This document shows positions 43,431 to 53,095 of a DNA stretch of 64,000 bases, in pieces. Where the stretch lies: NCBI GenBank assembly GCA_030220185.1, contig JASPKZ010004567.1, positions 186,001-250,000 on the forward strand. The letters are read 5' to 3'. Below the pieces are notes generated by a model. The model was given only the letters and a program-made list of their open reading frames with translations. It was not told the DNA's origin and did no database searches. Positions within the stretch are counted from its first letter, which is position 1; the number at the start of each line of letters is the position of its first letter. The position numbers were made by a program, and so were the translations under genes. The stretch is from Diploptera punctata (lineage: Eukaryota > Arthropoda > Insecta > Blattodea > Blaberidae).

Positions 43431-44045
43431 CTTAATTATACCGGTAATTTTAAATATGGCGATTACAGTATATATTTTATATCATGATGTTCACTACGAG
43501 TTCCCCATTCACAAATTAACAGCTTGGATTCCTAAATATTAAACTAATTTGATTCCTTCTCCCCCTCTCTCTTCTGTGCCTTAGTTTAACTTATACCTTT
43601 GATGGTACCTGCAGGCTTATGTGGCGCACATCTCCCACGATTTGTAGGAACTTGATCTATCGGAAAACGATTTTTAATTCTGGATCACGTAGGTATTTTT
43701 TGACTACACAAGGACTTGGATGGCTTATGATTCAACCAAGACAAGACACAGAATTCACTTTAACATTCATAAAAAGGCGAATACGGAATCAAACCTGAAT
43801 GTAACGTAACAATTCTGAGGGTGGTTTCCTTCAGGGTTCTGTGTCGTAGTTTTCTGGCATGTAAAATAACCACAAGAGAAAAAAAAAAAGATGAATAAAA
43901 CTTGTCGCCCATATTTTGAATGTGACGCTAATGGCATTTGCTTTTAAATAGTGTCATTAAATACAAAACCAACGAACAAGTTGATCATGATTACTAGATG
44001 GTTTCAGGAACTAAACTTAATTTTTTTAAATATTAAACTTACACT
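43431..44045. other. No gene recognised
   Basis: Mixed composition, no recognisable repeat. Poly-A near 43880. Confidence 0.45.
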
Positions 44046-44252
44046 TTTCTGACATTTGTTTTGTAGACCATAGGTGAGAAATACTTCGGAAAGAATCTCG
44101 TCCAGAAATCATTTCCAACCGGGGATTGAACAAGTATTGACGGCAAAACCCGAAAAAGAACTCACGCAGGAAACCGTCCCGTCCGGGTATCGAAACCGGT
44201 CCTGCTGCGTCTGAGGCAACAACGTTACCACTAGACACAGCGGTAGACTGTA
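44046..44252 (-). mobile_element. SINE S2-related, diverged head and body
   Basis: Minus strand: ACCGCTGTGTCTAGTGGTAA, B box GGTTTCGATACCCGG, GAGTTCTTTTTCGGGTTTT, ACAAAACAAATGTCAG. Same order as S2 but with many changes and an extra duplicated TTTCC-rich block. Confidence 0.65.
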
Positions 44253-44386
44253 TGTGATAAAAAACGTGTAATGGTCCTGTAACAACTATTATTTATCCGA
44301 AAAGTAATGAACAACTGATAGATTAAAAAAATGAATTTGTATCTGTGCACTTTATAATATTACTATTGTATAATATATATTCTTCG

Positions 44387-44722
44387 TCCACCGCTGTGGT
44401 TTCGAGGTAGAGTGCTGCCTTGTCACGCAGCGGGTCCGGGTTCGATCCCCGGTCCGGGCAGTTTTTCTGGGTGAGGTTTTTATCGGGGTTTTTCCTCACC
44501 TGTAAGACAAATGTCAGGAAAACTTTAAGGCCCAAACGGTCCCCGAAATCATATGGCCATCATCATCATCATCCTTATCATTATCATCATCATCCTTCAA
44601 CGGTGTGGAAAGCAACGGGAAGCTACCACACCTACAATTCCCTAGTAAAGCTGCAAGCATAGCATGAAAATGCTATGATTACAGTGAAGGACCTGCTCTC
44701 GGGCAGAATTACTCTGGATGGA
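44387..44722 (+). mobile_element. SINE S2, near full-length copy 3
   Basis: Complete S2a order, B box GGTTCGATCCCCGG, CAT-repeat and tail to GCAGAATTACTCTGGATGG. Close to copies 1, 2, 4 and 5. Confidence 0.93.
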
Positions 44723-44728
44723 TACATT

Positions 44729-44871
44729 GTACGTAGTATACATAGAGGGCAGTGGTTTTACTTCCCGACGTGGGTGTAAATGTAATATTACAGTATAGTT
44801 ATCTAGGTTGGCAATCCTGAAATTTAGGAAGTTGAACTTTCAATCATGGTCGCCATTGCTGTAAGTACTAC
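44729..44871 (-). repeat. Dispersed repeat R5, copy 1
   Basis: About 140 bp whose reverse complement matches 60768-60902: CAGCAATGGCGACCATG, GATAACTATACTGTAATATT, GGGAAGTAAAACCACT and CCTCTATGT are shared in order. Family unknown. Confidence 0.7.
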
Positions 44872-45206
44872 AAAACGCACTACCACGCAAAACAGTTTTT
44901 TCCATACCCTTCTCATACTATTTAAAGTCACGTTACAAAATATTGTTTTTTCATAACTTATCTAATCCATTTCTTAATTAAAAAAAGAAGAAAACCGGTG
45001 TTATCCATAAGAATATAATTTGACAGTTCATCTTTTTAATTTTGTTTTCAATATCCAATTTCAACCTCAGATTGTAACAATGTTTAGCGGGAAAATGTTT
45101 CTATCCATTTTGTGTTGTTTCATAATCTGTCCTGTCCATTGTAAAGTTCTGAACGCGTCATATCCATGTTTTGAATATAAAATGAGGTGCCCAAGCTGAG
45201 CAAAAC
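44872..45206. other. No gene recognised
   Basis: AT-rich spacer between R5 and the Penelope-type palindrome. Confidence 0.5.
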
Positions 45207-45219
45207 ATTTCTTCCACTT

Positions 45220-45471
45220 GATGTTGAGTGATTCCGGGTTCTGTGGCCGTGGTCCATAGTTGGTGTTGATACCAGACGTTTCGCCCTCAACTGCGGAGGG
45301 CATCTTCAGTGGCGAGTGCTTCTAGGCGTGTTTCCTGGTCGGAAGCTCTACTTAGAGCTTACCTCCGCAGTTGAGGGCGAAACGTCTGGTATCAACACCA
45401 ACTATGGACCACGGCCACAGAACCCGGAATCACTCAACATCATGATTACCGGCCGTGAAAGCCTGCATTCA
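45220..45471. mobile_element. Minimal Penelope-type element: two inverted arms only
   Basis: 252-bp insertion flanked by perfect 13-bp duplications ATTTCTTCCACTT (45207-45219 and 45472-45484). It consists of a left arm (45220-45299) and a right arm (45362-45441) that are perfect inverted copies over 80 bp, a 62-bp spacer, and a 30-bp extension on the right (45442-45471). Inverted terminal repeats with a short one-sided extension and a target duplication of this length are features of Penelope-like elements. No ORF: the apparent frames on both strands are mirror images of the same arm. Confidence 0.75.
45275..45310 (-). ncRNA. Hammerhead-like core in the minimal Penelope-type element
   Basis: Minus strand: CTGAAGA (position 7 of the hammerhead core is variable, so CUGANGA is kept), UGCCCUC, a CGCAGUU loop, GAGGGC, then GAAACGUC. 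All invariant core bases and the GUC cleavage triplet are present. Stem III would be extremely short, as reported for hammerheads of Penelope-like elements, which may need a dimer. The right arm has the GAGGGCGAAACGUC half but lacks CTGAAGA. Confidence 0.6.
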
Positions 45472-45759
45472 ATTTCTTCCACTTACTTGTGTTTTGCACT
45501 CTTTTAACTTTACTATCTAACCTCTCTTGGTTAACTCATGTTTTTTTCGACCCTGACGCTATTAGGGTATCCGAGGGCTAGGGAGTCTTTCCTTTCTTCC
45601 ATTTCTTCTTTCCGTTATTTTCTTTTCTTCTCCAGAAAAGCCTGACCAGAGGCTATAAGATGGCAGCTGCATCGCTGGTCTTGCCTTCCTTTGGCCAGCA
45701 ACCAATTGAAGGGACTATTATTATGCTTTCAAGTCTTATACGAGAATTTCCCAGAATGG

Positions 45760-45826
45760 TCGGAAAATTTTCTACAGGATCGTAACAGGCCTTGGTCTAA
45801 TACTTGGAAGGAAGAGAAGGAAGAAT
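45760..45826 (+). mobile_element. LINE-B copy B2, 3' end only
   Basis: GGAAAATTTTCTACAGGATC, GTAACAGGCCTTGGTC, TAATACTTGGAAGGAAGAG and a GAAGGAAGAA tail match the last 65 bp of B1. Confidence 0.85.
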
Positions 45827-46602
45827 ATAAAATGTTAAGTTATATATTATTCCCATAATTTTGGATTGTATGATGATATAAAATAAGTGATTATTTCCAT
45901 AGGTCATATCTTAAACTGTTTTTGCATTTCTAAAAAAATTCTCGAGGATAAAACAAGCTTTGGAATTACACTCCTCAGTTCTTCAGTCGGTAACATGTAA
46001 TAAACCACAGAGTTGTTCTGTCCATAGATGATACTTCTTGCATGCAAATGAATAATGAAAACAAATGTTATAAGTTGTTTGGATAAGATAAAGTATTGTA
46101 TATCACCTCCTGGCTAAAATAAATTATTTACTCGTGAGAAATTATGATACAAATAATATGTTATAGAAGCCACTTGTAATATAAATAACAATTATTCTGT
46201 TATAAGAATCACTGGTTTATAGCATGACTAATTCAGCTTTTATTTGTATTTTTGCAAATTTTGCTTTATGTGTGTAATATTAGTGAACATGTTGTGCGTG
46301 ATGTCATATTCTGGTCACGTGATGTTGCGATGTCATTTCGTGTTGCCGGAAGCGATTTAAAGAACTATGAAAACATATAAATAATGATGGGATCATTGAA
46401 GATGCAGCTTGCATACTGAGAGACTTCCATTCCTGTGTTGTGTTGATTATTCTGTCCATTATAAAGAAGGAATGCCAATTGTTTACCAAATAAAGTAAAC
46501 AGCTGTAAGCAAGACAAAAATTACCATAGCCTATAATCTTAATTTAAAATATAATGCGAAATATATATAGGCTTACTATTATGATGGGGTTTCAGATTAT
46601 TA

Positions 46603-46648
<46 letters not shown>

Positions 46649-47154
46649 TATACCTAGAAGCGGAAATGTAATAAATGGACCATATGTAAATAAAATAAAA
46701 CTAAACTTACAATATGGCGACAGAAGGAAATTTGTATCTTTTAAGATACAATACTACTAATAATCTCTTTCTGTCTGTAATTTATCGATTTTTTGGAAGT
46801 ATTTTGTCAAAAATGTACAGAAATGCTACTGAAGAAAAGGAAGTGAGGATTGGAATAGGGGGTTAAAAAAAGAAGGAAGTTAAAAGAAAGGAATCTGGTT
46901 GCAGTGACATGTTAATTATTTCATGTTCATGTTGAAATGTATAACAATCTGTTCGTTAATTATGTCATATTTTATATAGGGAGTAAATAATTAAATTTAA
47001 AAAAATATGCGGGTTTGTCTAGTAGTAGCAGATATGTAATATGAGATAAAGAACCCATGGTGTCAAACAAAATATCTTGAGTTGTCAGTTATTAGAATTC
47101 TTTACATTAATAAAATTAAATATGAATACAAACAAGTCAATGGATTTTTTAGGA
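45827..47154. other. AT-rich DNA with (ATT)n
   Basis: No gene recognised. (ATT)n at 46597-46648. Confidence 0.5.
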
Positions 47155-47245
47155 TGTAAAAATCCAAAGAGCAAGTCCTCCGGGAGGGACTTCAAGCCAT
47201 GAGTCCCGAGTCTAAAGATTTTCAGGCTCGTAAAAGATCCTTAAG
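47155..47245 (+). mobile_element. SINE S3, 3' fragment
   Basis: AAAAATCCAAAGAGCAAGTC, CTCCGGGAGGGACTTCAAGC and CCCGAGTCTAAAGATTTTCA match the body and tail of S3 at 19226-19376 and 61365-61520. Confidence 0.7.
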
Positions 47246-49807
47246 CTTGAAAAAAATCTAAGCAAAATTTACCGATATCATCATCCTAGTAATACTTTGT
47301 TGCCTGCTAGATGTCTCATTGAGTCGATTTGTTGATCGTAAACCATTCGTGACATCTATGAGTAAATAAATAACTAAATTACCTTGGTCTAGTAACTGCT
47401 AACAAAGGAGATGCTAAGGCTCAAGATTGTGCTACGCCTTTGTAGATATGGGATGGAGTGGAATAACTTCAAACCTGAATGAAACATCGACTGTATTTTC
47501 AAAATTAGCTTTCAAAGAATTACTCATTATTTGCCTGTCATGTTACAGTTTCTGTTAAAGCTAAATTCGAAATATTAGTTATTTGTTGTGAATAGTTTAG
47601 TTTCATTCGATCTCTAAATAAGGTCCTAATACTGGATTATGAGTATCAAATGTAAACACTAACAACTCAGATTTTTTTTCCAAATTCCCGGATTCACTAT
47701 CTCAAAATAGTTTGTCTGGAACTCTTTCAAATATTCATTTTAATTAACTTTCACTTGTGTGTTACGCTTATTGCTTTCCAAGCTACAGTGCTAATAGATA
47801 TATCATTGATTTTTTTAAAAAAATCAATGTGGCATGATATGCTTCTGCACATAGGTAACGCATAAATCAATTTTATTTCATACTATGTCTTTCTTCAGTA
47901 CTTAGAAGTCTTATAAAATGGCTGACAAATTAAGCATTATAGTATCGCGTATCATGTTATTTACAAAACGGTCCCAACTTTCACTTATAAGCCTATATGA
48001 AAAAAAAACATGTCAAATTTATTTTGTAATTTTATAGAAAGGCAAGAGCACACAATAAAATTCATATCAGTATTTATTTCATTTGAAAGTATAATAAAAC
48101 AATTATTTCACGTTGTAAAATTTAATTTTTAAGTTGTGCAATTTTTATTTAATTTTATGAATTAACAGTAATGGTTGATCAATCTTTGTTCATTCCATTG
48201 TTACAAATGATATTACAATGCCTGACTAAATAATCATAACCGTGGGTTTATGCATTCATAAATATTTTGTTAGCACATATTTCGGATATAGCTATTGTAG
48301 TCGAATTAGTCTTTTTTATCTGTGAAGGAGGAGATGGAATGAAGATTATGAGTGCCCCCCCCCCATAATGGCAGCACACGTCGTCATTCCCTCTTCCTCC
48401 CTCAAAGGTAAAGGAGAATGTGATACGACTATATTTTGTATTCGTATTTTATCATTAAATAGCTCCAATACCGACGTTATATTCTGACCATTTTTGTTGG
48501 ATGTCCTTTTGTATCGGTTGTGATTATGATTACGAAAATGTTAATTTTTTTCTATAGCCAATATAATGAAAGTAGACATAATATGAAATAAAATGATATA
48601 CATTGCGAGAATTGAAAATGTTTTACGAATTTGTTTGTAAATTCCATTCGGCGTGAACATCTCATCTTAAATTCTGAAGTCACTCGTAAAACCTCATTTT
48701 CAATCCTTGTAACGCAAATAATTATTTCATTTATGCAAAATATGAATGGCATTTTTATACTTTGCATTTTTATACTTTGCTTGCTGTAGGGAGGGTTTTT
48801 AATCAATGTAATTATCTGCAATTAACTGCTTGCCATATCTTTCTTTGCCATATTTGGTAACGCTGCTGATTCATATATTTTGTTTGATTTAATTTTTAGC
48901 TGTTTTATGTCCTAGAGAATTGTTCAACATAATTTTGACGTGGCTTGGAAAAACCAGTCAGCTTTAATATACTGAGTGCATGTAAAATATATGAAAACAT
49001 TTTTAAGTGAAGGGTTTGATATATATCCAGGTGCATAATCGTTTTAATTGGTGAATCAATGCATGGAATTAATAATAAAATATAACTATTTCTTTATTGA
49101 TTGTATTATGTTGAACAATTCTTGAATGCATACATTTTGCTTTTGATGTGCAGGAAGAACATTTAGATCCCAGACCGCTGAGCGAGCGCCTTTACATATG
49201 CGGGCCATCACGACTTAAACTTTGAAGTTAGAATGATAGTACGGTTCATGAGAAACTCATGTACCTAAACTAAAAATTAAAACTTCGGAGACTTTTTTCC
49301 TGATTGCATGCAATATTGAATATTGATCACATGTAATGTGGAATACATTTCGAAATATCTCCGAACGTTTATTTATTTATTTATTTATTTATTTAGTTGA
49401 AGGCAACTTATCATTCTAACTTTGATACAACGATAGTTCGATTTTTTAAATATTGACTTTCACATTGTCGAACGCGTTTCATATAAAACTGACATGATTA
49501 TTAAGTAAACACACACAACTGAAAATACCTGTTCAAAATAGATGCTCAAATTGTCCGTCTCTTCTCATACATAGTTATTATTGACAACGCTTTAAAATGT
49601 AAAAACACAATACAATTTCCCAACTCATAATAATAATAATGATAATAATAATAATAATAACAATAATAATAATAATAATAATAATTTCTCTTCACCTTAG
49701 TTTAAACTCTCCCTTGTAGGTACTTCTATGTGCCCGTTACTCGGGCCTTATAAGAGCATTACTTTCGGGAGAAGATTTGATACTCGGATGACACAATTCT
49801 TTTTTTT
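47246..49807. other. AT-rich DNA, no gene recognised
   Basis: Long stretch without recognisable genes or families. Poly-C at 48356-48364, (TTTA)n at 49370-49396, (AAT)n at 49627-49685. A 89-codon frame at 48552-48821 (minus) is low-complexity. Confidence 0.5.
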
Positions 49808-50043
49808 ACTGTACAAGGACATGGAGGGCCTCCCCGGATCAGGATCAGCTCAATGCTAGGGCCACTACCGAGACAACATAAACATTTAAGAAAAGACACA
49901 CCATACACTCACACATTGATACTAAACAAGGTGAATATAATATGGATTATTATGATCACCCATGAAACTTTTTTTCTGGCAGGCGATGGAATCAGGCTTG
50001 CTGCGTACGAGACGAAAATGCTACTTCGAGACTAAAGCGGTGG
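49808..50043 (-). mobile_element. SINE S2b copy
   Basis: Minus strand: GTCCACCGCTTTAGTCTCGA head, damaged B box, no S2a tail; instead GTTGTCTCGGTAGTGGCCCT, GAGCTGATCCTGATCCGGGG and AGGCCCTCCATGTCCTTGT. Confirms that the alternative tail belongs to an S2-type head. Confidence 0.7.
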
Positions 50044-50094
50044 ACTTAATAATAAAGTAATAATAATAATTTAATAAATTACTTCCCAATTTGC

Positions 50095-50815
50095 TCTACT
50101 GATGGCACAAGATTTCAAGATATAGAGTACATGACAAGAAAATTGATAAAGGGACATGAAAAATGGGAATTAAAGATAAATTTGGACAAAACGAAGTATA
50201 TGGCAATATGAGATGAATCAAAATATGTAGCTTTAGAAGACTGGCTTAAAAAATAAAAGCATGTGGTGAATATGTATATTTAGGGACTAAAATTGGTGCA
50301 AATGGAAGTCATGTTGCTGAAATTAACGAGAGGATGAATAAGGGCAAATCTGCAATATAAAAATTAAATGGTGTTTTATAGGATCAGAATATAAGTTCTA
50401 AAAAAACATTTTGATGCAGGAATAAGGAGTACAGTGGCACACGATGCAGAAACATGGGAATTGAAATCTAGAACAAGTAAATTAAATTCTACAGAAATGG
50501 ATTTTTGGAAGCGTTCAACTGGAATTTATAGAAGATATAAAATACGAAATAGTATAATTAAATAAAATATGAATTTTCAAACTTCAATTGTGGATTTCAT
50601 AAAGAACATTAAAGTATTAAGGTCATGTCAAAAGGAATGACGGAACACTTACTAGAATGGGTGTCATATGATAGAAGAAGCAAACTGCCAAAAATAACGT
50701 GGATAAATGATGTTTTAAGCAGCATGAGGGAAAATGGATTGAACGATGGAGATTGGAATGACAGAGCGATGTGGAACAGAATGACAGTTGATTAATTGGG
50801 GGCAGGGAGATGTAA
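50095..50815 (+). mobile_element. LINE-C remnant, post-RT half
   Basis: Readable plus-strand blocks: YMTRKLIKGHEKWELKINLD then KTKYMAI; CGEYVYLGTKIGANGSHVAE then INERMNKGKSAI; EMDFWKRSTGIYRRYKIR (with shifts); and a final NGLNDGDWNDRAMWNRMTVD. This order (LDKTK, YLGT, FW.RS, DR..W) is that of LINE ORF2 after the FADD box. Stops and frameshifts throughout. Confidence 0.75.
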
Positions 50816-51395
50816 AACATTCTGAATTCTGCAACATAATTAAATAAATAATAATAATCTTCCCTGTATTTGTAAAGCTATAGGGAATCAGATCATCAAT
50901 ACACGCAATTTCAGTAAATACAATTTAATTGAAGCATATTAATAACTGACCCGTACAGTCATTGATTGTGATCAGACATCCAACGTCTTACTTCTTCCTG
51001 CTTCAATCTTATAATATGTCATAGACATGACCAAGTATCAAAGCTCCTAATTAAAAAACTGGTAGTACAACACTGTTCTTTTACAACTTATTACAAATGT
51101 GCACTCTGCAATGTTCTGTAAAATTACCAGTTTCATGGTATTGTGATCAGAGCTTCTGGCTACAGCTGGGTTCAATTCCGGCTCAGAATATAGGAATTAT
51201 TCTTTAAGAATTATGTGACCAATTATATCATCGGGGTAACGATACTTCGCCTTCCAGGGGCTCCAATCTCAGAAATTGGCTTCAATTCCGCCAATGCCAG
51301 AAACATAAGACAACTTGGTGGTAATGGACAGAAAAAGTGTTCTAGAAAACATATCATATAAGCTATATTAGGTTATAATACTTCTTACAGACCAA
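50816..51395. other. No gene recognised
   Basis: AT-rich spacer. A degenerate tRNA-like B box near 51165 (GGGTTCAATTCCGG) hints at an old SINE. Confidence 0.4.
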
Positions 51396-51700
51396 ATGGT
51401 AAATCACATCAGACTAGACATAAGATTAATCGATAAATCTCACAAAACAGGTTTCTTGATGGATACAGCTATCCATAACACTCAAAATTTACACGAAACT
51501 ATAGATAAACCGAGAAATAGACCGAATTTGCAGTGGATTGGTGAATGTAAACTGGAGAGAGTGATATGTAAAGTTCTTTCCTTCAAGAGTGTTGTAACTG
51601 AAGTACTGCACTCTACACAATACACTGAACTTATGCAGACTTATGAAAATGCAGTACAAAATAACATTATGAGGATCTACTTAATAAATAAGTTGAGTAT
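51396..51700 (+). pseudogene. Possible retroelement C-terminal fragment
   Basis: An open frame contains GFLMDTAIHNTQNLHETIDK, then LERV..KVLSFKSVVTEVLH and a helical stretch. The LxDxAIPxxxNLxxT pattern is found near the C-terminus of some non-LTR retrotransposon proteins. The expected Pro is replaced and the frame drifts after about 100 codons. It could be unrelated. Confidence 0.4.
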
Positions 51701-51781
51701 GCAGTCTTTTGTCGTTTCCTGTAAGATATGTTTCAAATCATCTCTGCTCCATCTTCAGTTGGTACGGCCTGATGATCTTTA

Positions 51782-52513
51782 CCGTATTTTACGGACTATA
51801 TGACGCACTTTTTTTTTCGAAAAATTGCCTCCAAAATTCAGCTGCATTTATTCGAAATTAATATAAAAATGTCCAGTGTTTGATTTAAAATTCTCGCCAG
51901 TCTTAAAAATGCCCATATATTCGATGCCGCGGGAAACCTGTCTCTCTCTGGCAACATTGGATTCAACTGGCAGCAGCAGTGCACCGATGCGACGAACATG
52001 AGTTGCAGGTATTCACAAGCTGGCTAATACTGTCTCCCTCCCGCCCCGCCATCATAAAACCCAGAACATTGTCTAGTCTATGATGCGTCATTGCAGTCTA
52101 CGATGCTAGTGAACTTGAACAAATGGATTATGGATGAAAAATGAAACCCAATATGAATTCACGCCGAAGGGATCTTAAAAAGGACATACAATCAAACAAG
52201 TGGGTCAGTGGATAAAAAAGTCGTGGTCTAGAGTGAGAGAATACATTATTGTTAAATATTTCAAGAAGTGCGGCGTAAGTAACACTCTCGATGGCAGTGA
52301 AGACCATCTTATATATGAAGAGGACAACGATGGCGACGAAGAAGAAGAAGAATAAGAAAGTTCAGATGACACTTTTCAGATATTTTAAAGATCAGAACGG
52401 TTTTAGGCCTATAAACTAAGATTTTTTAGTCTGGCTTTGCAATCTAATAATAAAAATGGTAAAAATGTTTTTTTTTTAATTTCTTAAAAATTAAAGTAGT
52501 CCGTAAAGTACGG
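51782..52513 (+). mobile_element. pogo/Tigger-like DNA transposon remnant
   Basis: 732 bp between TA dinucleotides (51780-51781, 52514-52515). Ends CCGTATTTTACGGACT and, read inward, CCGTACTTTACGGACT (15 of 16). TA target duplication and this end type fit the Tc1/mariner-pogo group. Near the right end it encodes the end of a CENP-B/jerky-type DDE transposase (52211-52345). Most of the transposase, including the DDE triad, is gone. Confidence 0.75.
52211..52345 (+). pseudogene. pogo/Tigger-like transposase C-terminus
   Basis: Translation: SWSRVREYIIVKYFKKCGVS, then NTLDGSEDHLIYEEDND and an acidic EEEEE end before TAA. The FKKCGISNALDGTED-type motif is a hallmark of pogo/Tigger transposases. 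Upstream, LNKWIMDE and a lysine-rich stretch match the same region with frameshifts. Confidence 0.75.
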
Positions 52514-52790
52514 TAAGTTGTCGGTCGTAGATGTCGATTCCTGCTCCCTCTTTTTGTGATCCAAAGAACTTGGATATTAAAATTTCTCCACCCGGGAATT
52601 TAAAAGATGCTTTGAAACATGCCTCACAAGAAACGACAAAATATGAAGTAAGATGACGATAGACCCAACTTATTTATTGTATAGACCATTCATACATGCA
52701 GTCCAAGTAGAACTGTGTGTGAGTTTATGGGGTTTTCCATACTTACATATATCCTTCCAATTTAAAACACATCGATTCAACACCAAGATG

Positions 52791-53095
52791 GGATCTAATT
52801 GTGCACATCTCACACTTGTTTAAACAGCCTCGATTAAAAAAATTATAATATCCTTGCACTGTACACTAATGTGGGGTTCTAACTGTACACATGTCTTTCT
52901 TGTTTAAACTGCCATGATTTGACGCTTATAATTGTTTCACTGTACACTAACTTAGGATGTAACTGTAAATATGCCTTGATTGCTTGAAGAGTCTCGATCT
53001 GAGATTTATAATTGTTACGTTGGGGATCTAACTGTTGTGCCGTGTTGTTGTGTAGCGCCTGTTTGTTATGTTTTGTGAGTGAGTCTATGAACAGT
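52791..53095. repeat. Degenerate tandem repeat, about 70-83 bp period
   Basis: GGATCTAATTGTGCACAT (52791), GGTTCTAACTGTACACAT (52874), GGATGTAACTGTAAATAT (52955) and GGATCTAACTGTTGTGCC (53024) begin four units. Each of the first three continues with CTTG.TT.AA, a TCGATT / ATGATT / TCGATCT block and ATTTATAATTGTT-like sequence. Confidence 0.75.

Noticed and set aside
45067..45507. Two apparent proteins with the shared stretch AVEGETSGINTNYGPRPQNP on opposite strands
   Set aside because: Both are the same 80-bp inverted arm read from either side; the match is a result of the palindrome.
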